From assembly GCF_000788395.1 (NCBI RefSeq), contig NZ_CP009889.1:186001-250000 (forward strand): a stretch of 64,000 bases of DNA. Reading direction: 5' to 3'. The translations under genes and the position numbers were made by a program. The notes beneath the pieces were generated by a model. The model had not been told where the DNA came from and did no database searches. It worked only from the letters and a program-made list of their open reading frames with translations. The DNA is from Pseudoalteromonas piratica. Its GTDB lineage: Bacteria > Pseudomonadota > Gammaproteobacteria > Enterobacterales > Alteromonadaceae. Below, piece by piece: positions 16,258-22,937 of the stretch (position 1 is the first letter of the stretch; each line of letters starts with the position of its first letter).

Positions 16258-17019
16258 ATGGTTGGTAAATGTGCGCTATTCTCGTTTTTTCTTGCGAGTT
16301 TAAGCCTGAGTGCAGCTGACTCACAGTTAACTATTACACCATTAAGTGAAGGTGTTTATGAGCACATTTCTTACCAACAAGTCGGTAAGTGGGGCAATGT
16401 TGCAGCACGAGGTTTGGTTGTTGTTGATGATAAAGATGCATACATAATTGATACGCCATGGTCGAATGATGACACGCTCAAACTTGTTGAATGGGCAAAA
16501 GATCAAGGTTTTATGCTTAAAGCCGCAGTTGTCACGCATTTTCATCAAGATGCAAGTGGTGGTCTTGATGTGTTAAACAAGCGCAATATTCCGACATATG
16601 CTTATCAAGAAACAAACCGTTTACTAAAACAACATAAAGGCTTATCTGCCAAACACACTATTGAAGAAACCCCGTTTTCCTTGTTGCAAGATAAAATAGA
16701 CGTATTTTATCCGGGTGGTGGCCATACTGCTGATAACGTTGTGGTGTGGTTAGAACAACATCAAATGCTATTTGCGGGTTGCTTTGTAAAGGGGCTTAAC
16801 AGCAAGCATTTAGGAAACTTGGAAGATGCAGTTGTTGCACAGTGGCCGACATCGATTGAAAATACTCTAAATACGTACCCAACTATCAAACAAGTGTTTC
16901 CGGGACACGGTCGCTCTGGCGATCAGTCATTACTACTTCATACCGCCAAGCTTGCTGAAAATTACCTCGCAGAGCAAAAAAGTAATCCTAGTTCAGGGTC
17001 AATATTAAAAGCGCACTAA
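16258..17019 (+). CDS. subclass B1 metallo-beta-lactamase
   Basis: 253-residue exported zinc hydrolase of the metallo-beta-lactamase fold. Signal peptide is residues 1-20 (hydrophobic core FSFFLASLSLSAA). All B1 zinc ligands are visible: His94, His96 and Asp98 in THFHQDASGG, His156 in GGGHTADNVVVWL, Cys175 in GCFVKG, and His217 in PGHGRSGD. Lys178, three residues after Cys175, and Asn187 in HLGNLEDA match the carboxylate-contacting pair of B1 enzymes such as BcII and IMP. Periplasmic carbapenem/cephalosporin hydrolysis is therefore likely. It follows the PhoX-like gene by 82 bases and is not in an integron cassette; it looks chromosomal and resident. Confidence 0.88.
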   Translation: MVGKCALFSFFLASLSLSAADSQLTITPLSEGVYEHISYQQVGKWGNVAARGLVVVDDKDAYIIDTPWSNDDTLKLVEWAKDQGFMLKAAVVTHFHQDASGGLDVLNKRNIPTYAYQETNRLLKQHKGLSAKHTIEETPFSLLQDKIDVFYPGGGHTADNVVVWLEQHQMLFAGCFVKGLNSKHLGNLEDAVVAQWPTSIENTLNTYPTIKQVFPGHGRSGDQSLLLHTAKLAENYLAEQKSNPSSGSILKAH

Positions 17020-17036
17020 GATGCGCTTTTAATATT
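17001..17036. terminator. perfect 15-bp inverted repeat: shared bidirectional terminator
   Basis: Arms AATATTAAAAGCGCA and TGCGCTTTTAATATT with a 6-base loop. The stop codons of the convergent beta-lactamase and HxlR genes both lie in the loop or its edges, so the hairpin also encodes the last residues of both proteins. A/T-rich flanks on both strands make it suitable for ending both transcripts. Confidence 0.8.
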
Positions 17037-17420
17037 TGCCAGCAAGTCATTTATTAATCCTTCACGATCATTTTTCATTCGCTCTAAAACCTGCGCTGGT
17101 AGGTTCAAACCTTTTCCATGCTTACTACTCCAAACAATCATTTCGAGCAATATTGGTAAGGTATCCTTACCCGCTTGAGTAAGTGTATAGAGCTTTTTTC
17201 GCTTATCATTTTGCGCTGTTTGCTTGCTAATTAAACCAACACTTTCAAGTTTTTCTAATCTACTCGACAAGATATTCGTTGCCATTTTCTCTTCAGAGTG
17301 TTGTAGCTCAGAGTAAGAGTGTTTATTGAAAAAAATCAAATCCCTAAGGATTAATAAGCTCCATTTATCACCAAGGTGATCCAATACATTAGAAATAGGG
17401 CAAAGTGATCGTTTAGCCAT
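17016..17420 (-). CDS. HxlR-family winged-helix regulator
   Basis: 134-residue HxlR regulator. CPISNVLDHLGDKWSLLILRDLIF is the family's opening helix-turn segment, with Cys7 in the usual sensing position, and the wing follows at KMATNILSSRLEKLESVGLI. I set the start at ATG 17420 because the 18 extra upstream residues are hydrophobic and unlike the family. It overlaps the convergent beta-lactamase gene by 4 bases at the 3' ends. It is divergent from a SnoaL-like gene across repeated motifs and is most likely its regulator; regulation of the beta-lactamase is not indicated. Confidence 0.85.
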   Translation of the reverse strand: MAKRSLCPISNVLDHLGDKWSLLILRDLIFFNKHSYSELQHSEEKMATNILSSRLEKLESVGLISKQTAQNDKRKKLYTLTQAGKDTLPILLEMIVWSSKHGKGLNLPAQVLERMKNDREGLINDLLANIKSAS

Positions 17421-17459
17421 AAATATGCTCAATTTTAAAAAGTAGAGAAAGTGTAATTT

Positions 17460-17502
17460 ACTTGCAAAACGCAAGCAAATAATTTAACTTGCAAAATGAA
17501 AG
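17460..17502. promoter_or_regulatory. repeated operator motif for the HxlR regulator
   Basis: The motif ACTTGCAAAA(C/T)G(C/A)AAG occurs twice in the divergent intergenic region (17460-17475 and 17487-17502), 27 bases apart, each an imperfect palindrome. The placement over both promoters supports regulator binding. Confidence 0.55.
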
Positions 17503-17531
17503 TTAAATTATTTTGAATCTTGAGAGAGTAT

Positions 17532-18011
17532 ATGAACAAGCCAAGTATTAATATTGCAGCCTTATTGAAGCCCCATTGGTCGGCACAAGACAAAGAAAAA
17601 GCAGAAGCAGTTATCGCTTTTATTCAACTGATAATGAACGATCACAACTTTGACGAAGTTACTAAGCAGTATGGCCAAAATAGTTATAAACAACATAACC
17701 GTACTATGGCTGACAATATTGAAGGCGTAGTGAAAACCGTGAGCAATCTTGTAAAAACATCGCCTGAATTTAGTTACGATGTTAAACATGTATTTGTTGA
17801 TGGTGATTACGTTATTGTTCACTCACATGCGACACTTAAGCGCAAACATCGTGGTGATGATTCGCAAGGTTTCAATATTATCGATACATGGCGTTTAGAA
17901 AATGGCCAATTAGTAGAGCATTGGGATGCCGTGCAAGGTTTAAGTTTTTCGATGCGTTTATACAGTTTGATGGTGGGTGGTAAAGTGCGAAATAGTAATG
18001 GTGTGTTTTAA
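17532..18011 (+). CDS. SnoaL/NTF2-like protein
   Basis: 159-residue cytoplasmic protein of the NTF2-like fold, SnoaL type. Landmarks are the helix AVIAFIQLIMND, QYGQNSYKQHNRTM (predicted pocket), FVDGDYVIVHSHATLK and FNIIDTWRLENGQLVEHWDAVQ, which is the conserved closing strand of this group. Such proteins are cyclases, dehydratases or simple small-molecule binders; no specific substrate is indicated. ATG at 17532, preceded by GAGAG, is preferred to a TTG four codons earlier. It is divergent from, and probably controlled by, the neighbouring HxlR regulator. Confidence 0.75.
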   Translation: MNKPSINIAALLKPHWSAQDKEKAEAVIAFIQLIMNDHNFDEVTKQYGQNSYKQHNRTMADNIEGVVKTVSNLVKTSPEFSYDVKHVFVDGDYVIVHSHATLKRKHRGDDSQGFNIIDTWRLENGQLVEHWDAVQGLSFSMRLYSLMVGGKVRNSNGVF

Positions 18012-18015
18012 AGTT

Positions 18016-18040
18016 AAAGGGAGTGAACACTCCCTTTTTG
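18016..18040 (+). terminator. intrinsic terminator after the SnoaL-like gene
   Basis: Perfect stem AAAGGGAGTG / CACTCCCTTT with a two-base loop and a T-tail, starting 5 bases after the stop codon. Confidence 0.9.
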
Positions 18041-18322
18041 TTTATTCAGTTTAGCAGTATAAGTTAAGTCTTCATGAGTTGATTTTTAATGAGCTAAAAA
18101 ACGTTCATTGTAAACTTACATCTGAAAGAGCTGCTCTGAATATAATGGGAGTGATATACACATTAGGAAAATTCTATTAGATTATTTACCAGTGATTATC
18201 AGCGTTAATTCCCTGCGCTTACTAACCGTAGACAGCAATGAAAAAAGCGTTGAGTAAGATAGTTCCTGATTAATATTTATGATTAAATAGATTTGTAAGA
18301 TACTATAAATTAAAGGATTAAT
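18041..18322. other. intergenic region upstream of the hydrolase, no gene seen
   Basis: About 280 AT-rich bases between the terminator and the alpha/beta hydrolase start. No attC-like palindrome, RNA gene or credible ORF was seen; it should hold the hydrolase promoter. Confidence 0.4.
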
Positions 18323-19285
18323 GTGGCTTATTCTCTTCAACGCCTTGCCTCAAAAAAACTTATCTTTCTTAGTTTAATTGTTTTAACTGGTTACTGTTTA
18401 CTGCGAGTTGCCGCTTTTTTTGTTCATCAGCCGGTTCCTCTATCAGGTGACTATTTCTCATTTGAAGGTAAACAAGTTAGGTATGTCTGCACAGGAAGCG
18501 GAAAACCGTATGTATTTTTTGAATCTGGTTATGGTGATGACTCCCAAGAGGTCTGGTTACCAATTTCTGAGCAATTACCAGAGACATTTACGTCATGCTA
18601 TTACGACCGATTAGGTCATGGTGGCAGTGACGATATTCCAACAAATTTTACGACAGAGCAGAAGGCTGAAGTTCAAGCATCGCTAATACAACATATTGCG
18701 GGTGACAATCCGGTGATTTTAGTTGCTCGGTCATACGGCGGCATTATCTCAAGACGCACCGCTGCTAAAGCCAACATTAATTTAGCTGCGCTAATATTGT
18801 TAGACTCAGCTCATGAGAATCAACATGAAATATTACGCGGGACTTTCTCTCCTATCTCTTCCTATGTGCAACTTTGGCATTATGCAGATCCAATCCTGGG
18901 GATATCCGATATCAAGAACCTGTTTAAGAAATATGACTCTTCATTGACCCAAAGGCTAGACCAATACTATTCCAGCCTTCGATATGCCAATGTGATGGCT
19001 GCTTACCGAAACGAAGGTGGCTTCTTCACGCCCTTAGAGAACTATAATTATGACTTCGGCGACTTAAAAATGGTGGTAATGAGTCATGACCGAGAAGCTT
19101 ATAAAGCGGCTCCTCGTTTTTACAACGTCGGTGATAAGTGGGCAGACATGCAAAAAAGTATCGCGCAACTTTCTCGCAATTCAGAGCATATAGTTGTGAA
19201 AGGTGCCACACATAACATTCCGGGCGATGCACCTGAAGCGGTGGTAGCCAAAATCCTTGAGACAGTTAGGTTTGTTTCGAACTAA
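18323..19285 (+). CDS. alpha/beta hydrolase with N-terminal membrane anchor
   Basis: 320-residue alpha/beta hydrolase. Residues about 12-32 form a hydrophobic segment (KLIFLSLIVLTGYCLLRVAAFF) that should be a signal anchor. The catalytic domain shows an oxyanion region VFFESGYGDD, CYYDRLGHGGSD, the nucleophile elbow ARSYGG (Ser at the centre of xSxxG), and a C-terminal histidine in GATHNIPGD. The start is GTG at 18323 with AAAGGA upstream; the ATG two bases earlier is in another frame. The esterase/lipase substrate is unknown. The gene directly precedes the integron cassette array, but no attC separates it from the preceding gene. Confidence 0.78.
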   Translation: MAYSLQRLASKKLIFLSLIVLTGYCLLRVAAFFVHQPVPLSGDYFSFEGKQVRYVCTGSGKPYVFFESGYGDDSQEVWLPISEQLPETFTSCYYDRLGHGGSDDIPTNFTTEQKAEVQASLIQHIAGDNPVILVARSYGGIISRRTAAKANINLAALILLDSAHENQHEILRGTFSPISSYVQLWHYADPILGISDIKNLFKKYDSSLTQRLDQYYSSLRYANVMAAYRNEGGFFTPLENYNYDFGDLKMVVMSHDREAYKAAPRFYNVGDKWADMQKSIAQLSRNSEHIVVKGATHNIPGDAPEAVVAKILETVRFVSN

Positions 19286-19606
19286 CCCCTTGAGATAATA
19301 AAAGCGCAATGCCCAAATTACTTTGCGGAAGTAACCCTCTGAATTTAATTATGTATCTGGCAGAAATGAGCGAAAAGTAGTCATTAGAAAATTATTTTTC
19401 AGCACTGATTTTATGACCAGTTGCTATGTGTTTCTCTTATATTCAGGAAAACGACCCATTTGGTCGTTTTTATCCTTTTTATTATTTCTATAATGATTAA
19501 AAGTTTAACTGTAGCAACAAGTTAGTTAGTGTGGTAGAACTGGTACAATGATAAAAATGACCCGAGGCTCAGTAGAAAAAATACCCATTGGGTCGATATT
19601 AAATTG
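19286..19606. other. region between hydrolase and first cassette; terminator and possible degraded recombination site
   Basis: A terminator hairpin lies at 19449-19469. Bases 19514-19612 form a weak imperfect palindrome: AACAAGTT near the left end and AATTGTTAGG at the right, with GACCC/GGGTC inside. The right end is a canonical integron core site (GTTAGGT, 19606-19612). It may be a decayed attC or attI, or a secondary insertion site. No integrase gene is present. Confidence 0.45.
19449..19470 (+). terminator. terminator after the alpha/beta hydrolase
   Basis: Stem AAACGACC / GGTCGTTT with a 5-base loop and T-rich tail, in the 3' region of the hydrolase gene. Confidence 0.75.
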
Positions 19607-19619
19607 TTAGGTTTTCACC

Positions 19620-20015
19620 ATGTATTCTCTTGCATTAGCATTACTCCTAAGTCTTGGCTCTACTGAGTATGGCGTCAAAGGTTGCGGAGACCAAAGTATA
19701 GAGGTACTTAATGAGTTTCAAACCTCAGTTGAATATTTAGATAGCACACCTGTAATATTTGAAAAAGGTACATTGAAATTGAGAGGTTTCCTATTAGGAG
19801 CCTGTTCAAGAATTAATGCAAAAGTACAAGTTGAGTTTGACGTTTCTTCAAATGGAGAAATAGAAAATTATAAAGTAATTGAAGCTATTCCAAAAAGGGT
19901 TGCTGATAGAGAAGTTAAAAGAGCTTTATATCACGCTGAATTACTCAAAAGTTCTTTTGGTAGCAAGAAAAATAAGATAATTGTTCATTACTTTCAATTT
20001 AAAAACAAAACCTAA
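19620..20015 (+). CDS. cassette 1: exported protein with TonB C-terminal-like domain
   Basis: 131 residues with a short hydrophobic N-terminus (MYSLALALLLSLGS) that is probably a signal peptide. The second half, AKVQVEFDVSSNGEIENYKVIEAIP followed by VADREVKRALYHAEL, has the beta-beta-alpha pattern of the TonB C-terminal family, where the motif links periplasmic partners. It lacks the Pro-rich spacer and inner-membrane anchor of a real TonB, so it is not an energy transducer. The ATG lies 8 bases after the recombination core site, with no visible ribosome binding sequence, and the stop codon overlaps the next attC. Confidence 0.6.
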   Translation: MYSLALALLLSLGSTEYGVKGCGDQSIEVLNEFQTSVEYLDSTPVIFEKGTLKLRGFLLGACSRINAKVQVEFDVSSNGEIENYKVIEAIPKRVADREVKRALYHAELLKSSFGSKKNKIIVHYFQFKNKT

Positions 20016-20109
20016 CAAACGCATTAAAAATGACGCCAAACGCTTGGCTGGCGCTCATTCTTCGCTAATTATAGCCAACATTAATACGCCGCTTATCATG
20101 GCGTTATGT
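20010..20109 (+). other. attC site of cassette 1
   Basis: 100 bases from ACCTAAC to GTTATGT. Central stem TTGGCT / AGCCAA with an internal TTCGCTAATT. The stop codon of cassette 1 lies in its left core. Confidence 0.88.
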
Positions 20110-20127
20110 TTACTTTGAGATTTGCTT

Positions 20128-20433
20128 ATGGACAAAGAACAGAAGAAAAAACTCAAAGCTCAGTTCAAGCAAAATGAACATGAAAAATTAGTAGCTTCAT
20201 TACCGTTATCAATTGAAGTATTAAAAGATCTCTTATCGTTTCTAAATAGAGAAGATGCTCCAAATTGTGATCACACACTAAGAGAAACAACGGATTTTTT
20301 AATTAGTCGTAATTTAAACCCTGAAAAAATAATTCCTTGGTTAAATGAACATGGCGGTTTTTGTGATTGCGAGGTTATTTTTAATGTCTATGATGATGTC
20401 GGTGATATTGTTGGTTGGCATCTAGAAGAGTAA
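20128..20433 (+). CDS. cassette 2: DUF2695-like small protein
   Basis: 101-residue soluble protein. It begins MDKEQKKKLKAQFKQNEHEK, continues CDHTLRETTDFLISRNLNPEKIIPWLNEHGGFCDCEV and ends in an acidic tail. The charged N-terminal helix, the CDHTLR segment and the GGFCDCEV motif match what I recall of DUF2695, a family of unknown function. Three clustered cysteines and a histidine could bind metal. I chose ATG 20128 over an upstream TTG at 20122. The distance from the attC core is about 20 bases. Confidence 0.65.
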   Translation: MDKEQKKKLKAQFKQNEHEKLVASLPLSIEVLKDLLSFLNREDAPNCDHTLRETTDFLISRNLNPEKIIPWLNEHGGFCDCEVIFNVYDDVGDIVGWHLEE

Positions 20434-20536
20434 ACATAACAAGGCCATGAAGAACGGAACCGTAACAGTTGGCTAGGTTTCGCTCCGCTACACATTTTAG
20501 CCAACAATTACTTGTCCGCTTATAGCGGCGTTATGT
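20434..20536 (+). other. attC site of cassette 2
   Basis: 103 bases from ACATAAC to GTTATGT, with central GTTGGCT / AGCCAAC and TTCGCTCCGCTA spacer. Confidence 0.88.
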
Positions 20537-20552
20537 TTTGCGGAGAACTTAG

Positions 20553-20927
20553 GTGAATCCTGAAAAGTTTATATCTGGTGTTAGAGGTGACTGTATAAAT
20601 GAACTGGTATCAGATTATGGGAAAGAATTCTCGAAAATTGATATTGAAAAGTGTTCCGATAAATCAATTAAGCCTTTGCTGGAATACTGGCAACAAGCTG
20701 ATGATGAAACTAGAAAAGTGTTATCGGAATTTATTAGGTTAGGTGCTCAAAATGGAGTTTCATCACTACTCTCAATTATAAGCTCAGGTGGACACTTTAA
20801 TGGTGAATTTAAAGAGTTCGAATTAAGTTCTATAAGTGGAAATTCAAAAACTGAATTTAGTGAGGATTTACTTGATATCTTCTGGGAACAAGAAGAAATC
20901 TCAGGTAATGTGAATGTCAAAACATAA
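20553..20927 (+). CDS. cassette 3: hypothetical protein
   Basis: 124-residue acidic soluble protein without signal peptide or recognisable domain. It is predicted largely helical (KPLLEYWQQADDETRKVLSEFIRLGAQ), followed by a short Ser/Gly loop and an acidic C-terminus. The start is GTG with GGAG about 10 bases upstream. Small acidic helical proteins in cassettes are sometimes immunity proteins or anti-toxins; nothing here proves that. The stop codon overlaps the left core of its attC. Confidence 0.55.
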   Translation: MNPEKFISGVRGDCINELVSDYGKEFSKIDIEKCSDKSIKPLLEYWQQADDETRKVLSEFIRLGAQNGVSSLLSIISSGGHFNGEFKEFELSSISGNSKTEFSEDLLDIFWEQEEISGNVNVKT

Positions 20928-21023
20928 CAAACGCATCAACGCATGGACTAATAAAGCTTGGCTTGGTTCGTGCCTCACCAATTTTAGCCAAGCATTATTA
21001 GCCCGCTATGCGAGGCGTTATGT
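20922..21023 (+). other. attC site of cassette 3
   Basis: 102 bases from ACATAAC to GTTATGT, central CTTGGCT / AGCCAAG. Nearly identical to the next attC. Confidence 0.9.
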
Positions 21024-21040
21024 GTCATCGAGGGATTGAT

Positions 21041-21493
21041 TTGATTGAAGTAAAAAACTCCTATAAAACCATTGACATTGATGATATTGATCAAGCGCAA
21101 AAAGCTCTTTCTATTAAACTCCCAGAGCAATATGCTGAATTCCTCTTAAAGCACAATGGTGGAACAATATTTCCAGATGGTGTTATGGTTGATGGCAAAC
21201 ATTTTGATTTCGTAGCTTATCTTTACTCTATAAAAAATAAATTAGCGGTTGATGACTTAGTAACAAAATGCAATGAGTTAAAGGGCATGGTTTTAGATCA
21301 TTATCTCCCATTTGGAGAAAGCCCGGGAGGTGATGTTTTCTGTTTTAGTCTACTCAAACATGAGCTTGGTGCTGTTTACTACTGGGATCATGAAGAGGCA
21401 AATTATGAGGGAGAGCCTTGGGAATACAACATGACCAAAGTAGCTGATAGCTTCAGTATGTTTATTGAACAATTATACGATTGTGATGAATAA
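21041..21493 (+). CDS. cassette 4: SMI1/KNR4 (SUKH-1) family protein
   Basis: About 150 residues of the SUKH superfamily: the N-terminal IDQAQKALSIKLPEQYAEFLLKHNGG is diagnostic, followed by PDGVMV, LPFGESPGGDVFCFSLL and YYWDHEEANYEGEP. In bacteria SUKH proteins are commonly immunity proteins against polymorphic or contact-dependent toxins; some have other roles. The start is uncertain. TTG at 21041 is preceded at good distance by AGGGA (21031-21035), whereas ATG codons at 21008 and 21020 lie inside the attC. No partner toxin is in the array, consistent with an orphan immunity gene. Confidence 0.8.
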   Translation: MIEVKNSYKTIDIDDIDQAQKALSIKLPEQYAEFLLKHNGGTIFPDGVMVDGKHFDFVAYLYSIKNKLAVDDLVTKCNELKGMVLDHYLPFGESPGGDVFCFSLLKHELGAVYYWDHEEANYEGEPWEYNMTKVADSFSMFIEQLYDCDE

Positions 21494-21494
21494 C

Positions 21495-21596
21495 ACATAA
21501 CAAACGCATCAACGCATGGACTAATAAAGTTTGGCTTAGTTCGTGCCTCACTAATTATAGCCAAACTTTATTAGCCCGTTATGCGGAGCGTTAGCA
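21495..21596 (+). other. attC site of cassette 4
   Basis: 102 bases from ACATAAC to GTTAGCA, central TTTGGCT / AGCCAAA; almost a copy of the cassette 3 attC, pointing to a common array of origin. Confidence 0.9.
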
Positions 21597-21601
21597 GTAC
21601 T

Positions 21602-22171
21602 ATGAATATCGAAACACTTTGCGAGAATATCTACGAAGATTTAGAAGGATATATAAGTAGCATCGAAAGCACTTATATGGGAGTCAGCTTCACATATGAA
21701 ACTGATCATTGGGACGAGCATGATAAAAGAGTTCGATTCAAAATAGAATGTGAAGGTGTTGCTGAATCTACGTTAAACCTCGATGCGGGAGGCACATTTA
21801 AGCTTTTAAATGAACACCCAATATTAGATGAATACACAGGTGATTCAGGTTCGCTATTCTTTTCAAGCAAGCCTGAAAATCCAAATGAAATTATTGGATT
21901 GTTGTATTCTGCGCACCTGTCATACTTCGGTGAATGGCGCGAGCTATCAAAGTACTTAAATACCAACATTTCATTTGGTGAGTTACTTAGCAGTGGTAAT
22001 GGTTCATTAGCTACTGCTCCAATTAAAGTTCTAGAGATATATAAAAAAGCAGTATCGGATTACTTAAAAGTTAATATTATTAAGTCTCATGCAAATGACG
22101 GTGGATTTCAGCTCTTATTAGTTGAAGATACTTATATTGTATGTAAAAAAATAAGTGTAAAGTACTGCTAA
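21602..22171 (+). CDS. cassette 5: hypothetical protein
   Basis: 189-residue acidic soluble protein; not recognised. It has mixed alpha/beta character, with a Glu/Asp-rich first half, a central LNLDAGGTFKLLNEHP segment and a C-terminal basic tail. There is no signal peptide or membrane span. ATG at 21602 is the first start outside the attC; an upstream ATG at 21581 lies within the recombination site and is unlikely. The stop codon abuts its own attC. Confidence 0.55.
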   Translation: MNIETLCENIYEDLEGYISSIESTYMGVSFTYETDHWDEHDKRVRFKIECEGVAESTLNLDAGGTFKLLNEHPILDEYTGDSGSLFFSSKPENPNEIIGLLYSAHLSYFGEWRELSKYLNTNISFGELLSSGNGSLATAPIKVLEIYKKAVSDYLKVNIIKSHANDGGFQLLLVEDTYIVCKKISVKYC

Positions 22172-22268
22172 CAAGTCAATAATGGCGTGGACGCAAAACG
22201 CATGGCTTGCGCTCCTTCGTCGCTAATTATAGCCATGCATTTGTGCGCCCCATATTGAGGCGTTAGGC
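22166..22268 (+). other. attC site of cassette 5
   Basis: 103 bases ending GTTAGGC, central CATGGCT / AGCCATG: both flanking bases differ from the other sites but remain paired, i.e. covariation. Confidence 0.88.
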
Positions 22269-22272
22269 ATAC

Positions 22273-22731
22273 ATGACTAAATATTCGAGTTTATTGTTAG
22301 TATTTTTATTTCTTCCTAAATTGGTTGGTGCTTGTATGTTCCCAAACCAGGGTAACGAATACGATGCGTTAATTAAACTTGAAAAATTGGAAACTAAAAA
22401 CAGATACCGACTATCTGTCCCTCGAATTATTGAAAGCTCTAGTGGTTGGCCAACAGTTACTTTAATCTACTCCTCTCATGAATTGGATAAAGGTTGTAAA
22501 GAAGGAACTCTTATTGATGGTACTCAAACAATATGCCTTCCCCAAGAACAAATACGCGAAGAAATTAATCTAAATAATACTTGGGAGAAAGCAATTGACT
22601 GGGTGTCAAATAAAAATTCATATGAAGGAGAGATACAGATTATGGAAAGAGAAAACTTTTCCGTAGAAGTATCAGTAATGTGGGAAACAGAAGTTTGTTT
22701 AACATTTGGTCGTAAAGTAATTATCAAGTAG
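22273..22731 (+). CDS. cassette 6: exported hypothetical protein
   Basis: 152 residues with a signal peptide (LLLVFLFLPKLVGAC); the cysteine after GA could be a lipobox but spacing is ambiguous. The mature part has four further cysteines (residues about 21, 72, 85 and 145) and beta-rich character, consistent with a disulfide-bonded periplasmic protein. No family is recognised. The ATG is 5 bases after the preceding attC core, without a visible ribosome site. Confidence 0.55.
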   Translation: MTKYSSLLLVFLFLPKLVGACMFPNQGNEYDALIKLEKLETKNRYRLSVPRIIESSSGWPTVTLIYSSHELDKGCKEGTLIDGTQTICLPQEQIREEINLNNTWEKAIDWVSNKNSYEGEIQIMERENFSVEVSVMWETEVCLTFGRKVIIK

Positions 22732-22734
22732 TAT

Positions 22735-22839
22735 GCCTAACAAGCGCATAAAGCAACGGGACACGCAACGTTTGGCTCTGTTTCGCTTCGCTACACATTA
22801 TAGCCAAACATTACTTAGCCCCTTATGCGGGCGTTACGA
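22735..22839 (+). other. attC site of cassette 6, right end of the array
   Basis: 105 bases from GCCTAAC to GTTACGA, central TTTGGCT / AGCCAAA. No further cassette follows. Confidence 0.88.
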
Positions 22840-22886
22840 ATGACAGCTTATGGCACTTATAAGCCTTTGACGGCGATTGTGAAAAG

Positions 22887-22921
22887 AGCTGATCATTCAC
22901 CTCACTGTAAAATGATCAGCT
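22887..22921 (-). terminator. terminator of the VOC-family gene
   Basis: Perfect 11-base stem AGCTGATCATT / AATGATCAGCT with a 13-base loop; on the minus strand it is followed by CTTTTC. It lies 17 bases after the stop codon of the minus-strand VOC gene. Confidence 0.75.
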
Positions 22922-22937
22922 TGCAGGAATATAAAAA

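Larger units (their letters stand above)
19607..22833 (+). mobile_element. integron gene-cassette array without integrase (CALIN-like), six cassettes
   Basis: Six consecutive units each comprise one short plus-strand ORF and a 100-105-base imperfect palindrome that starts with a yAAC core and ends with GTTAnnn. Cassette borders by the G^TT rule are 19607, 20104, 20531, 21018, 21591, 22263 and 22833. The attC centres share TGGCT...TTCG...AGCCA with covarying flanks. The cargo ORFs have poor or no ribosome sites, start right after the preceding attC and are AT-rich, all typical of cassettes. There is no intI gene or recognised attI in the window, so the array depends on an integrase elsewhere, or is immobile. 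Confidence 0.88.

Noticed and set aside
18323..19285. Alpha/beta hydrolase as an additional integron cassette
   Set aside because: It has a ribosome site, a terminator and no attC on either side, so it is treated as resident.
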